A stretch of 64,000 nt of DNA from Streptomyces aureoverticillatus (GCF_014649395.1 NZ_BMSY01000013.1:150554-214553); one strand, 5' to 3'. Positions 48,146 to 57,380 are shown, counted from the stretch's first letter. Program-made: numbers and translations. Notes: generated from the sequence alone by a model not told the origin.

Positions 48146-48952
48146 TCAGGCCGCCCGCGCCGCTCCCGCCGCCGCGTGCGCCGCGGCCGCCCGGGCGAGC
48201 GCCCGCACGACCGGGTGCGGACGCGAGCCGTCGCCGGACAGCTCCGGCTGGAAGAGGGTGGCCAGGAAGAAGGGGTGGCCGGGGAGTTCGGCGACGCGCG
48301 CCTGACCCTGCTCGTCGGTGCCGGTGAAGCGCAGGCCGTGGGCCCGCAGGGTGGCCAGATGGCCGGTGTCGCCCGGGCCGTACGAACAGTGGTAGCGCTC
48401 AAGCGTGCGGTCGGCGCCGAGCACCGACTCGACGAGCGAGCCCGGCGTCAGCGTCACGGCGGCCTCGTGGCCGACCAGCGAGCAGGCGAGCGGCGCGATG
48501 AGGAGGTCGTCGGCGTCCGGGTCGTTCTCGGCGTGCGCGACCGACGTGAGGCCGCAGACGTTCCGCGCGAACTCCAGGAGCATGTGCTGGAAGCCGCCGC
48601 ACGTGCCGAGGAACGGGATGCCGTCCTCGCGGGCCGTGCGGATCGCGGCCAGCGCGCCCGCCTCGCTGCGGTACGGGCTGCCGGGCAGCACCCACACCGC
48701 GTCGAAGCCGCGCACCGCGCCCGGCTCCCCGGCGTCGGGCGTCGGTATCCAGTACGCGTCGAGGACGAGGCCGTCGCGGTCGGCCAGCGCTTCCAGGAGC
48801 AGCGGGATCCGGGTGTGCGAGGTGACGTTGGGGGAGCGGTCGCCGACCAGGGCGATACGGGCGATGGGGGCCGACGGATCGTTGTGGGCCTGGGCCTGGG
48901 CCTGGGCCTGGGGCTGGGTCCGGGACTGGATCAGGGAAGGGGATTCGCTCAT
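48146..48952 (-). CDS. CTP synthase C-terminal region-related (class I amidotransferase-like) protein
   Basis: The 268-aa protein has a glutamine-amidotransferase fold: VALVGDRSPNVTSH, VLPGSPYRSEAG and FLGTCGGFQHML with the nucleophile Cys. The usual HPE catalytic motif reads FQPEL, so the His is replaced by Gln and glutaminase activity is doubtful. This matches the family annotated as CTP synthase C-terminal region-related (seleno)protein. A Gln-Ala repeat (QAQAQAQA) lies near the N-terminus. ATG 48952 or 48961 are both possible starts. It is divergent from the LysR gene, which may control it. Confidence 0.8.
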   Translation of the reverse strand: MSESPSLIQSRTQPQAQAQAQAHNDPSAPIARIALVGDRSPNVTSHTRIPLLLEALADRDGLVLDAYWIPTPDAGEPGAVRGFDAVWVLPGSPYRSEAGALAAIRTAREDGIPFLGTCGGFQHMLLEFARNVCGLTSVAHAENDPDADDLLIAPLACSLVGHEAAVTLTPGSLVESVLGADRTLERYHCSYGPGDTGHLATLRAHGLRFTGTDEQGQARVAELPGHPFFLATLFQPELSGDGSRPHPVVRALARAAAAHAAAGAARAA

Positions 48953-49048
48953 GACCGCCATCCTCGGCGGGCCTCCCCGTTCACGTCCAACGATGAAATC
49001 TGCACCCTCCATAAGCAACGCTGATGCACGTGAGCGATCCTGATCCGC

Positions 49049-49915
49049 ATGGACCCGCACCTCCTGCGTACGTACGTCGCCGTGGCCCGGCTCGCCTCGT
49101 TCTCCGCCGCCGCGCGCGAGCTCGGCTACACGCAGTCCGCCGTCTCCCAGCACATCGCCGTCCTGGAGCAGGACTTGGGCACCCCGCTCCTGAGCCGCCG
49201 CCCGGTCGTGCCCACCCGCGCGGGCGAGCGGCTCCTGGAGCACGCGGGCCCGCTGCTGCTGCGGCTCGACGCGGCGCGCGCCGAGATCGCGGCCCTGGCG
49301 GGCGCGGCCGACGAAGGCCTCACGCTCGCCGCCGCGTCGACGGCACTCACGCCCCGTACCCTCGCAGCTCTCCCGCCGACCGGCGCCACCCTGCGCGTGC
49401 TGCCCCGCGCCGACGTCCCCGAAGCGGTCGCGACGGGCGCCGCCCACCTGGGACTCGTCGACGGACTCGCCGCGCCCAACGACCCGCTGCGCCTCGCCGA
49501 CGTGGCACCGCTCACCACCCGCGGCGCGGGCCAGGAACCGGTCCGCGTGCTGCTGCCCGCCGGGCACCCGCTCGCCCGCCGCACCGGTCTGCGCCTGGGC
49601 GACCTCGCCGACGCCCGCTGGGTGGACGCGCCGGGCGCGGGCCTGCCCCTGCACCACCTGCGGGCCGCCCACGGCACCGGCGGCTTCCGCCCCGCCCTGC
49701 GCTACGAAGGCACCGACGTACGCACCCTCACCGCCCTCGCCGCGGCCGGCCACGGCCTCGTCCTGCTCCCGGAGTCGGCCGCCGCCGCGCCCGGCACCGT
49801 CGCCGTCCCGCTCACCGAACCCCGGGTCGTCCACCGCACCGAACTGGTGCACGCCGGCGCACTCCGCGGTCCCGCGGCCGCGTGGGCCGCACGCCTGGAC
49901 GTCACCCGTTCGTGA
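49049..49915 (+). CDS. LysR-family transcriptional regulator
   Basis: The 288-aa protein starts with the LysR winged helix-turn-helix (MDPHLLRTYVAVARL, SFSAAARELGYTQSAVSQHI) and carries a periplasmic-binding-like effector domain. It is divergent from the amidotransferase-like gene across 96 bases, the usual arrangement for a LysR regulator and its target. The intergenic stretch has an AT-richer segment around 48990-49020 where binding is likely. Confidence 0.92.
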   Translation: MDPHLLRTYVAVARLASFSAAARELGYTQSAVSQHIAVLEQDLGTPLLSRRPVVPTRAGERLLEHAGPLLLRLDAARAEIAALAGAADEGLTLAAASTALTPRTLAALPPTGATLRVLPRADVPEAVATGAAHLGLVDGLAAPNDPLRLADVAPLTTRGAGQEPVRVLLPAGHPLARRTGLRLGDLADARWVDAPGAGLPLHHLRAAHGTGGFRPALRYEGTDVRTLTALAAAGHGLVLLPESAAAAPGTVAVPLTEPRVVHRTELVHAGALRGPAAAWAARLDVTRS

Positions 49916-49963
49916 ATCGTCGCGCGGGGTCACGCCGGGTAGGGCTGTGGCCGGAGGCGAGCC

Positions 49964-50665
49964 ATGGAACAGACCGCGTTGCGTCCGAAGCCCTTGCCGG
50001 GACACGAGTCGGGTCCCGGCCCCACACCCGCCAAGGAACCCCGACGACCGCACGCCGCGCACCGCCGCGGCAGGCGGCTCGTCACCCTCCTCTTCGGCCT
50101 GCTCTGCGCGGCGGTCCTGGTGCTCTCGGGCGTGGGCCTCGGCACCGTGGGCGCCACCGTCATCGGCATGAGCAAGCTCGCGGAGATGCAGCGGCAGGCG
50201 GGCGAGCAGGGAGCCGCCCCGCCGGGCGGTCCGGCTCCGGGGCAGGCGCAGGTTCCCGGGCAGGCGCCGCCCGGAGCGGCGAAGGAGCCGGGCAAGGGGC
50301 CGGGCGCGGCCCCCGGCGCCGTCCCCGGCGCGGGGCGGCCGGACCAGAAGGCGTCCGCCGGCCAGGGTGCCGCGGCCGTCGGACCACGGGCCGCCCCCCG
50401 CCCCGCCCTCGGCGTCGAGGCCGTCGACGCCCCTCGCGGCAGCGGCGCCCTGGTCGTCGGGGTGCACCAGCCGGGCCCCGGCCACGCGGCGGGACTCGTC
50501 CGCGGGGACGTGCTGGTCGCGTTCGGCGGCACCCGGGTGCGCTCGGCCGGTGACCTGGCGAAGGCGGTGGCGGACGCCCGGCCGGGCAGGAACGTCATGC
50601 TGACGGTCCGTCATGCCAGCGGTGCGCGGCAGGTGTTGTCGGCGCGGCCGGGCCTCGTCACGTGA
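49964..50665 (+). CDS. Membrane-anchored PDZ-domain protein
   Basis: The 233-aa protein has a basic N-terminus, one TM helix (about residues 39-67: LVTLLFGLLCAAVLVLSGVG), a long Gly/Pro/Ala linker and a C-terminal PDZ domain (LGVEAVDAPRGSGALVVGV, GLVRGDVLVAFGGTRV). No protease domain is present. It probably anchors a partner or binds C-terminal peptides outside the membrane. It starts 48 bases after the LysR gene. Confidence 0.8.
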   Translation: MEQTALRPKPLPGHESGPGPTPAKEPRRPHAAHRRGRRLVTLLFGLLCAAVLVLSGVGLGTVGATVIGMSKLAEMQRQAGEQGAAPPGGPAPGQAQVPGQAPPGAAKEPGKGPGAAPGAVPGAGRPDQKASAGQGAAAVGPRAAPRPALGVEAVDAPRGSGALVVGVHQPGPGHAAGLVRGDVLVAFGGTRVRSAGDLAKAVADARPGRNVMLTVRHASGARQVLSARPGLVT

Positions 50666-50765
50666 CCGGACGCACGGCTCGCGAGGGGTCCGAGCCGCAC
50701 CGGACCCTCGGGCCCGGGCGCAGCGGCCCCTCAGGCCCGGACCGCCCTGAAGCGCACCGCCCCCC

Positions 50766-51512
50766 TCACACCACCCTGAAGTGCGTGGTCAACCGCCGCT
50801 CGTCGTCCAGGACATGGAAGGCGAGCCCGACGGGGGCATCCAGGTCGACCAGGCCCTCGCCCTCCCAGGGCAGCCGCAGCGTCGACACCACACCCGGACC
50901 GACGATCAGTGGCCGTCCGGCGAACGTGGTCGCCGCCGGGGTGTGCGCGTGCCCGATGATCAGACCCACGATCTCCGGGTGCCGCTCCACCAGGTCCGCC
51001 AGCGGCCCGGGCCGGCGCAGCCGCCAGGTGTCCAGGCGCGGGTGGTGCATCCGGACGGGGTGGTGGTGGAAGGACAGGAGCACCGGTGTCGTGCCGCCGA
51101 GCGTGGCGAGCCGGTTCTCCGTCCAGGCGTACGTCTCCTCGTCGAGCAGCCCCTCGTCGCTGCCCGGCAGGCTGGAGTCCAGCATCAGGATCTCGGTGCC
51201 GCCGACGCGGTGGCCGCGGTTGACCGGCGCCTCGGACGGGGAGTCCTCGCCGAGCAGCGCCGTGCGGTAGGGGCCGCGCACGTCGTGGTTGCCGGGGCAG
51301 GTCAGGACCGGCCAGGGCGCGTCGGTGAACAGGAGGCGCGCGGCCTCCTTGTACTCGGCCTCGGCGCCGTGGTCGGCGATGTCACCGGTCACCAGGAGCG
51401 CGTCCAACGGCCCGGGCAGCGCCCGCAGATGGTCCATGACGCGCTCGGCCCGCTCCGTCGCCCGCGCCGTACCGTCCAGGTGAAGGTCACTGATCTGCGC
51501 CAGTACCAGCAT
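50766..51512 (-). CDS. Calcineurin-like metallophosphoesterase (CpdA-like)
   Basis: The 248-aa phosphoesterase has all metal-binding motifs: DLH, GDIADH, GNHD, HHHP and GHAH. It is similar in layout to cAMP phosphodiesterase CpdA (class III PDE). Whether cAMP is the substrate is inferred. ATG 51512 has GGAGGGG at 9 bases. Confidence 0.87.
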   Translation of the reverse strand: MLVLAQISDLHLDGTARATERAERVMDHLRALPGPLDALLVTGDIADHGAEAEYKEAARLLFTDAPWPVLTCPGNHDVRGPYRTALLGEDSPSEAPVNRGHRVGGTEILMLDSSLPGSDEGLLDEETYAWTENRLATLGGTTPVLLSFHHHPVRMHHPRLDTWRLRRPGPLADLVERHPEIVGLIIGHAHTPAATTFAGRPLIVGPGVVSTLRLPWEGEGLVDLDAPVGLAFHVLDDERRLTTHFRVV

Positions 51513-51540
51513 GTCGTACGCCCCTCCGCACCGAAGTGAT

Positions 51541-51569
51541 CTAATGGTTGGAGGGCAGCTAAGCATTAG
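51541..51569. promoter_or_regulatory. AT-rich dyad between the metallophosphoesterase and M24 peptidase genes
   Basis: CTAATG (51541-51546) and CATTAG (51564-51569) form an inverted pair, and ctaagcattag (51559-51569) has CTAA/TTAG arms. It lies just upstream of the reverse metallophosphoesterase start, where an operator would fit. Confidence 0.35.
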
Positions 51570-51800
51570 TTGGCCGATGGCGGAACGGCCAATCGCGAAC
51601 CGGTGGCATCGAGGGGACCGGGCCCTCCAGGACGGGCGGCAGGCTCCGGGCCCGCGTCCTCGCCGTACGCACGGGCACCGCCACCGCCACCGCCACCGGC
51701 GCAGGCGCAGACACCGGCACCCGTGGGATACCCACTCGCGACGCCCGCGGCGGCCGGGCAGGATGCTGGGGGACATGCCGCAGCCAGCCCAGGAGGCCCG

Positions 51801-52925
51801 ATGACCGCCACACCCGCGCCGTTCACCGCCGACGACTACAGCGCCCGCATGGACCGCGCCGCGCGCGCCGCGGCCGACGCGGGCCTGGCGGGCGTGCTCG
51901 TCGCGCCGGGCCCCGACCTGGTGTGGCTCACCGGCTATCACGTGCCCGCCGACACCGAGCGGCTCACCCTGCTCGTCATCGCGCCGGGGCAGGACCCGGT
52001 CCTCGTCGTGCCCAAGCTGGAGGCACCCGACGCCGAGCGCGCGGCGGGCGCGTCCGCGCTGACCCTGCGGGACTGGACGGACGGCATGGACCCCTACGAC
52101 GTGACCGCGCCCCTGCTGGACGCGCGCGGCCGCTTCGGGGTGAGCGACAACGCCTGGGCCCTCCATCTGCTCGGCCTGCAGCGGCAGTTGCCCGACACCA
52201 CCTACACCGCCCTCACCGACGCCCTGCCGATGCTGCGCGCCGTCAAGGACGCCGCCGAACTGGAGCGGCTCGCCGCGGCCGGTGCCGCCGCCGACGCGAC
52301 GTACGAGGAGATCCAGAAGGTGCCCTTCGCGGGCCGCGAGGAGACCGACGTCGCCGCCGATCTCGCGGACCTGCTGCGGCGGTTCGGGCACGAGCAGGTG
52401 GACTTCACGGTCGTCGGCTCGGGGCCCAACGGCGCCAGCCCGCACCACGAGGCGGGCGACCGCGTCATCGAGCGGGGCGACATGGTGGTCCTCGACTTCG
52501 GTGGCCTCAAGCACGGCTACGGCTCGGACACCTCCCGCACCGTGCACGTCGGCGAACCCACCGCCGAGGAACAGCGCGTCCACGACGTGGTGCGCGAGGC
52601 CCAGGACGCCGCCTGCCGCGCGGTGCGGCCCGGCATCGCCTGCCAGGAGGTCGACCGGGTGGCCCGCGCGGTGATCACCGAGGCCGGGTACGGCGAGTAC
52701 TTCATCCACCGCACCGGCCACGGCATCGGCGTCACCACGCACGAGCCGCCCTACATGATCGAGGGCGAACAGCAGCCGCTCGTACCGGGCATGTGCTTCT
52801 CCGTGGAGCCCGGCATCTATCTGCCGGGCCGCTTCGGCGTGCGCATCGAGGACATCGTCACGGTCACGGAGGACGGCGGACGCCGGCTCAACACCACCGC
52901 GCGCGAGCTGGCGATCGTCGACTGA
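51801..52925 (+). CDS. M24-family Xaa-Pro aminopeptidase/creatinase-like
   Basis: The 374-aa protein has an N-terminal creatinase-like domain and the C-terminal pita-bread catalytic domain. Dinuclear metal ligands are visible: Asp in VVLDFGG, Asp in GSDTSRT, His in TGHGIG, Glu in FSVEPGIYL and Glu in RIEDIV. It probably cleaves N-terminal residues before proline. ATG 51801 has AGGAGG at 4 bases; the 230 bases before it contain Pro/Arg-rich frames that are not genes. Confidence 0.9.
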   Translation: MTATPAPFTADDYSARMDRAARAAADAGLAGVLVAPGPDLVWLTGYHVPADTERLTLLVIAPGQDPVLVVPKLEAPDAERAAGASALTLRDWTDGMDPYDVTAPLLDARGRFGVSDNAWALHLLGLQRQLPDTTYTALTDALPMLRAVKDAAELERLAAAGAAADATYEEIQKVPFAGREETDVAADLADLLRRFGHEQVDFTVVGSGPNGASPHHEAGDRVIERGDMVVLDFGGLKHGYGSDTSRTVHVGEPTAEEQRVHDVVREAQDAACRAVRPGIACQEVDRVARAVITEAGYGEYFIHRTGHGIGVTTHEPPYMIEGEQQPLVPGMCFSVEPGIYLPGRFGVRIEDIVTVTEDGGRRLNTTARELAIVD

Positions 52926-52933
52926 GACGCGTC

Positions 52934-52964
52934 CCGGGCGGGCCTTCGGCCGAGGCCCGCCCGG
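52934..52964. terminator. 12-bp-stem hairpin between convergent genes
   Basis: Perfect arms 52934-52945 and 52953-52964 with a 7-base loop, lying between the M24 peptidase stop (52925) and the aldo/keto reductase stop (52987). It can terminate both. Confidence 0.75.
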
Positions 52965-52986
52965 TCGCCTAGGGGCGGACCGCCGG

Positions 52987-53988
52987 TCAGCGGTGCGGCC
53001 GTTCGTCCGTGAAGTGCGCAAGGAGGTCGTACGGATACGGCAGCGGCCGCATGCTCGCCTCCGTCAGGCGGCCCTGCTGCTCCGCGGTCAGCTCCCAGCC
53101 CGCCGCGCCCAGGTTGTCCGTGAGCTGCTCGACGGAGCGCGCGCCCACGATCGGCGCGGTCACGCCCGGCCGCTGGAGCAGCCAGCGCAGCGCCACCTGC
53201 GCGGGCGTGCGGCCGGTCTCCTCGGCGACGGCGGCCACGGCGTCCACCACGCGCCAGGTCTCCTCGGTGGCGCGCTCCTCCCAGGCCTCGGCGCCCCGCG
53301 CGCCGGCGGGCGGCGCGTCCATGCCGCGCCGGAACTTCCCCGAGAGCCAGCCCGCCTGGAGCGGGCTGTAGGGGATGACCCCGACGCCCTCGGCGGCGCT
53401 GAGCGGCAGCAGCTCCCACTCGGCCTCGCGGGCAAGGAGGTTGTAGCGCGGCTGGAGACAGACGTACGGCTCCCAGCCGCGGGCGCGGGCCAGGTCGAGG
53501 GCCTTCTGGAGCTGGGCCGGGGAGACGTTGCTGGTGCCGAGGTAGCGGACCTTGCCCGCGCGCACCAGGCCGTCCAGCGTGGACAGGGTCTCCTCCAGCG
53601 GCGTGCGGGCGTCCCACACGTGCGTCTGGTAGAGGTCGATGTGGTCCGTGCCCAGGCGGCGCAGGCTCGCGTCGACCGCCGACAGGATGTGCTTGCGGCT
53701 CAGGCCGCGCGCGTTCGGGCCCTCGCCCATCGGCAGGAACACCTTCGTGGCGATCACGAGGTCGTCGCGGCGGCGGCCCTTGAGCCAGCGCCCGAGCACC
53801 TCCTCCGACACTCCGCCGCCGTACACGTCGGCCGTGTCGATGAATGTGCCGCCCGCCGCCACGAAGGCGTCCAGCATGCGGTGCGCCGTCGCCTCGTCCG
53901 CGCCGCCCTCGCCGCCGCCGAACATCATGGCGCCGAAGCACAGCTCACTCACCCGCAGCCCGGTCCCGCCCAGGTACCGCTGTTCCAT
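52987..53988 (-). CDS. Aldo/keto reductase
   Basis: The 333-aa TIM-barrel NADPH-dependent oxidoreductase has the tetrad Asp51 and Tyr56 (FIDTADVYGGG), Lys82 (ATKVF) and His123 (QTHVW), and a late IVGARSVEQL NADP-binding segment. It resembles the YajO/Tas and KvBeta-like group. A promoter with a 19-base spacer lies upstream. Substrate unknown. Confidence 0.93.
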   Translation of the reverse strand: MEQRYLGGTGLRVSELCFGAMMFGGGEGGADEATAHRMLDAFVAAGGTFIDTADVYGGGVSEEVLGRWLKGRRRDDLVIATKVFLPMGEGPNARGLSRKHILSAVDASLRRLGTDHIDLYQTHVWDARTPLEETLSTLDGLVRAGKVRYLGTSNVSPAQLQKALDLARARGWEPYVCLQPRYNLLAREAEWELLPLSAAEGVGVIPYSPLQAGWLSGKFRRGMDAPPAGARGAEAWEERATEETWRVVDAVAAVAEETGRTPAQVALRWLLQRPGVTAPIVGARSVEQLTDNLGAAGWELTAEQQGRLTEASMRPLPYPYDLLAHFTDERPHR

Positions 53989-54013
53989 GCGATCTCCTCA
54001 CGTGTCCCGCCGC

Positions 54014-54044
54014 ACGCTAAAGGTTGAACTGCCCTTGAGGTCAA
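54014..54044 (-). promoter_or_regulatory. Promoter of the aldo/keto reductase with 19-bp spacer
   Basis: On the reverse strand TTGACC (54044-54039) and TAGCGT (54019-54014) are separated by 19 bases, typical of MerR-family-activated promoters. A related half-site pair (TCAAGG..TTCAACC) lies between. The start codon is about 25 bases downstream, with a GAGGAG site. Confidence 0.5.
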
Positions 54045-54108
54045 GGGTCCACGTGATGGCGTGCAGGGCCCGCGACGAGGCCAAGGGCCCGCACGCCGAC
54101 GCCAAGAC

Positions 54109-55863
54109 CTACGCCAGCCCGAGCACCGCGCACGACTCGCCCGGCAGCCGCAGCACCCCGTCCGCCCCCGGCGCGTCCACCGGGTCCCACGCGGCGAGCA
54201 CACGCGCGTGCGGCACGCCCAGCGGGATCGCCGCCGCCTCGCCGGCGAGGTTCACGGCGATCCGCAGATCCCCGCGCCGCACCGCGAACCAGCGCGCGGC
54301 CTCGTCGTACGCGACCCGTACCGCCGCCAGATCGGGGTCCGTGAGGTCCGCGCGGGCGCGGCGCAGCGCGATCAGGTCGCGGTACCAGGCGAGCACGCGC
54401 GCGTGGGGCTCGCGTTCCGGCTCCGACCAGTCGAGGCAGGAGCGCTCCCGGGTCGCCGGATCCTGCGGGTCCGGAATCTCCTCCTCCGCCCAGCCGTGCG
54501 CGGCGAACTCCCGCCGTCTGCCCCGGCGTACGGCCTCCGCGAGCTCCGGGTCCGTGTGGTCGGTGAAGAACTGCCAGGGCGTGCCGGCCGCCCACTCCTC
54601 GCCCATGAACAGCATCGGCGTGAACGGACCGGTGAGCGTGAGCGCGGCCCCGCACGCGAGCAGGCCCGGCGACAGCGTGGCCGAAAGCCGGTCTCCCTGG
54701 GCGCGGTTGCCGATCTGGTCGTGCGTCTGCGCGTAGCCGAGCAGGCGGTACGCGGGCGTGCGGGCGCGGTCGACCGGGCGCCCGTGGCCGCGGCCCCGGA
54801 AGCTGGAGAACGTACCGTCGTGGAAGAAGCCGCGCGTCAGGGTCTTGGCGAGCGCCGCCAGGGGCGCGGCCGCGAAGTCCGCGTAGTAGCCCTGGGACTC
54901 GCCGGTGAGGGCGGTGTGCAGGGAGTGGTGGAAGTCGTCGTTCCACTGCGCGTGCAGGCCGAGTCCGCCGCTCGCCCGCGGGGTGATCAGACGCGGGTCG
55001 TTCAGGTCGGACTCGGCGATCAGGGCGAGCGGCCTGCCGACCTCGGCCGACAGCGCGTCCACGGCCGCCGCGAGCTCCTCCAGGAAGTGCAGCGCCCGCG
55101 TGTCCCGCAGCGCGTGCACGGCGTCCAGGCGCAGCCCGTCGATCCGGTAGTCCCGCAGCCAACTGAGCGCGCTGCCCACCAGATACGCCCGCACCTCGTC
55201 CGAGCCGGGCGCGTCCAGGTTCACGGCCGAGCCCCACGGCGTCTGGTGCGTGTCCGTGAAGTACGGCCCGAACGCGGGCAGATGGTTGCCGGACGGGCCG
55301 AGGTGGTTGTGCACCACGTCCAGGACCACGCCGAGCCCGTGCTCGTGCGCCGCGTCGACGAACCGTTTCAGCGCCTCCGGGCCGCCGTACGGTTCGTGCA
55401 CGGCCCACGGCGACACGCCCTCGTACCCCCAGCCGTGCCGCCCGGGGAAGGGGCACAGGGGCATCAACTCGACGTGGGTGACGCCGAGTCCGGCCAGATG
55501 GCCGAGGCGCCCGGCGGCCGCGTCCAGGGTGCCTTCGGGCGTGTACGTGCCCACGTGCAGCTCGTAGAGCACGGCGTCCCGCAGCCCGCGTCCCGCCCAT
55601 GGCACCCGCCACGCGTACCGCCCGTGGTCGACGACCGCGCTCGGGCCGTCGGGGCCGTCGGGCTGCCGCGGCGAGCGCGGGTCGGGCAGCACGGGGCCGC
55701 CGTCCACCGAGAAGCCGTAGCGGGTGCCGTCGGCCGCCGCGGCCTCCACCGTCCACCACTCCGGGCGCTCCGCGTCGCGCGTCAGCGCGTGCGCGGCCCC
55801 GTCCGCACCTTCAAGGACCAGCTCCACCCGCTCGGCGCGGGGCGCCCACACTTCGAACCTCAC
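54109..55863 (-). CDS. treZ: Malto-oligosyltrehalose trehalohydrolase
   Basis: TreZ releases trehalose from maltooligosyltrehalose. The 584-aa GH13 enzyme has an N-terminal beta-sandwich (FEVWAPRAERVELVLEG), then the barrel with DVVHNHLG, RIDGLRLDAVHAL (nucleophile Asp), LIAESDLND (acid Glu) and YAQTHDQIGNRAQG (third Asp). The GTG start at 55863 has GAGAGG upstream. The partner synthase treY is not in the window. Confidence 0.93.
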   Translation of the reverse strand: MRFEVWAPRAERVELVLEGADGAAHALTRDAERPEWWTVEAAAADGTRYGFSVDGGPVLPDPRSPRQPDGPDGPSAVVDHGRYAWRVPWAGRGLRDAVLYELHVGTYTPEGTLDAAAGRLGHLAGLGVTHVELMPLCPFPGRHGWGYEGVSPWAVHEPYGGPEALKRFVDAAHEHGLGVVLDVVHNHLGPSGNHLPAFGPYFTDTHQTPWGSAVNLDAPGSDEVRAYLVGSALSWLRDYRIDGLRLDAVHALRDTRALHFLEELAAAVDALSAEVGRPLALIAESDLNDPRLITPRASGGLGLHAQWNDDFHHSLHTALTGESQGYYADFAAAPLAALAKTLTRGFFHDGTFSSFRGRGHGRPVDRARTPAYRLLGYAQTHDQIGNRAQGDRLSATLSPGLLACGAALTLTGPFTPMLFMGEEWAAGTPWQFFTDHTDPELAEAVRRGRRREFAAHGWAEEEIPDPQDPATRERSCLDWSEPEREPHARVLAWYRDLIALRRARADLTDPDLAAVRVAYDEAARWFAVRRGDLRIAVNLAGEAAAIPLGVPHARVLAAWDPVDAPGADGVLRLPGESCAVLGLA

Positions 55864-56200
55864 CGGCAGCCTCTCGTCCGTCCGTCGTTCGTGCCCGGGT
55901 CCCTCGACGTGTCCGACGCTCCGGCTCGTCCGGCACGCCCGACGCGTATGGCTCGTCGTCCATGGTGCGCCAGACGTGATCGTCGCGGAGGGGTTCGGCG
56001 TTTCCCGTGTCCCGGTGTCGACGGCTCCGCGGCGCCCGGCCGCCGTCTATGCTCACTCTCCGTGCTCGCTCGACCGCCGGTCCTGCGGGGCGCCCGACGC
56101 GAAGGCAGGGGATGATGGTGCCGGGGAGGACGGGGAGGACGGGGAGGGCACAGGGGGAGGGGACGACGGAGCCGAGGGGCAACTTCAGGACGGTACGGCG
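55864..56200. other. Divergent intergenic region between treZ and the VOC gene
   Basis: 337 bases with no convincing gene. It contains a purine-rich tract of repeated ggggaggac units (about 56123-56170) and must hold two promoters. No clear -10/-35 pair was assigned. Confidence 0.5.
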
Positions 56201-56998
56201 ATGAAGAGCCATGGAACAGCCGCAAACGGGGTCGTCGGGAGTCGCTCGGTGTACGGCGCGCCGTGTTGGGTCAGCCTGTCCACGCGGGATCTGCCGACCG
56301 CGGAGGCGTTCTACCACGCCGTGCTCGGGTGGGAGTGGCGCGTGGGCAAGCTGGGCGAGCAGTACAGGTTCGCGAGTGTGAACGGCGTGCCGGTGGCCGG
56401 GGTGTCCGCCGTGGAGGCCATGGGGCAGACGGCCGTCGCGTGGACGCCGTTCTTCGCCGTGTGCAGTGCCGACGAGACCGTGGCCCGCAGCCAGGAGCGC
56501 GGCGGCACCACCGCCGTCGGGCCGATCTCGTTCCCGCCGGGCCGGGCGGCGCTCCTCGCCGACCGCGACGGAGCGGTCTTCGGCATCTGGGAGGGCGAGC
56601 TGGTGGCCGGCTGGGGGGAGTGGCGCCGGGCGGCACCGGTCTTCGTGCGGCTGCACACCCGGCACGCCTTCGAGGCGGCCATCTTCTACGGCGAGGTGCT
56701 CGGCTGGGCGTCCGCGGAGTCGGGGTGCTGCGAAGTCGACTACGAGAACGACGAGGTCGTGCTGCGCAGCCAGGGCGATGTCGTGGCGCGCATCCATTCG
56801 GGGGCGGTGGAGGCGGCGCCCGATCCCTCGATCAGGCCGCGCTGGGAGATCCACTTCGCGGTCGCCGACGTGGCGGCCTGCGTCCGGGCGGCGCGGGCCC
56901 ACGGGGGCACCGCCCGCTACACCGGCAGCACGGAGGAGGCGGTCCTGAGCGATCCGGACGGGGCGCGCTTCTTCGTGAGCCCCCGGCCCGCGGCGTGA
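56201..56998 (+). CDS. Two-domain VOC-superfamily protein
   Basis: The 265-aa protein holds two glyoxalase-like modules: first PCWVSLSTRDLPTAEAFYHAV with GTTAVGPISFPPGRAALLADRDGAVFGIW, then VFVRLHTRHAFEAAIFYGEVLGW with WEIHFAVADV and VLSDPDGARFFV. Such tandem VOC proteins are common in Streptomyces and mostly uncharacterised; some sequester or modify hydrophobic compounds. The ATG has a weak AGGA site. A strong bidirectional hairpin follows. Confidence 0.85.
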   Translation: MKSHGTAANGVVGSRSVYGAPCWVSLSTRDLPTAEAFYHAVLGWEWRVGKLGEQYRFASVNGVPVAGVSAVEAMGQTAVAWTPFFAVCSADETVARSQERGGTTAVGPISFPPGRAALLADRDGAVFGIWEGELVAGWGEWRRAAPVFVRLHTRHAFEAAIFYGEVLGWASAESGCCEVDYENDEVVLRSQGDVVARIHSGAVEAAPDPSIRPRWEIHFAVADVAACVRAARAHGGTARYTGSTEEAVLSDPDGARFFVSPRPAA

Positions 56999-57082
56999 GC
57001 CGCCGCCGTCGGGGCGGTGACGAGGACCGGCACCCCGTCGGGCCGTGACAGGTCCGCCCCCGTCGGGGCGGCGTGACCAGGT

Positions 57083-57136
57083 CCGCCCCCGTCGGGGCGG
57101 TGGACCAGGAGTGACCTGGAGCCCCGACGGGGGCGG
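57083..57136. terminator. Bidirectional terminator with repeated arms
   Basis: A 16-bp perfect stem joins 57083-57098 to 57121-57136, with a further ccagg/cctgg pair in the loop. The left arm occurs twice more (57053-57070 and, in part, 57003-57016), so alternative pairings are possible. It sits between convergent VOC and CsbD genes. Confidence 0.75.
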
Positions 57137-57188
57137 CTTCGGTTGACGTCAGCAAGCGTCAGCAAACGTCATCACGGGACTGCGGCGA

Positions 57189-57380
57189 TCAGCTGTGGTC
57201 CCGACGCATCGAGGGGTCGGTCTTGCGCGCGCGCTCCTTGGCCTCGCCCATGACCTTCTTGGCTTCGCCGCGGGCCTGGTCGATCTTGCCTTCGACCTGC
57301 CGCTCGCGGTTGCCGGTCATCTTGCCGGTCATCTCCTTGGCCTTGCCCTTTGCCTTGTCCATGCCGCCCTTGTCGGCCAT
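57189..57380 (-). CDS. CsbD family stress protein
   Basis: This 63-aa, highly charged, Lys/Ala/Glu-rich helical protein has the CsbD pattern (AKGKAKEMTGKM, KIDQARGEAKK). CsbD proteins are induced by general stress (SigB) in Bacillus. ATG 57380 has AGGAGG close upstream. Confidence 0.87.
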   Translation of the reverse strand: MADKGGMDKAKGKAKEMTGKMTGNRERQVEGKIDQARGEAKKVMGEAKERARKTDPSMRRDHS

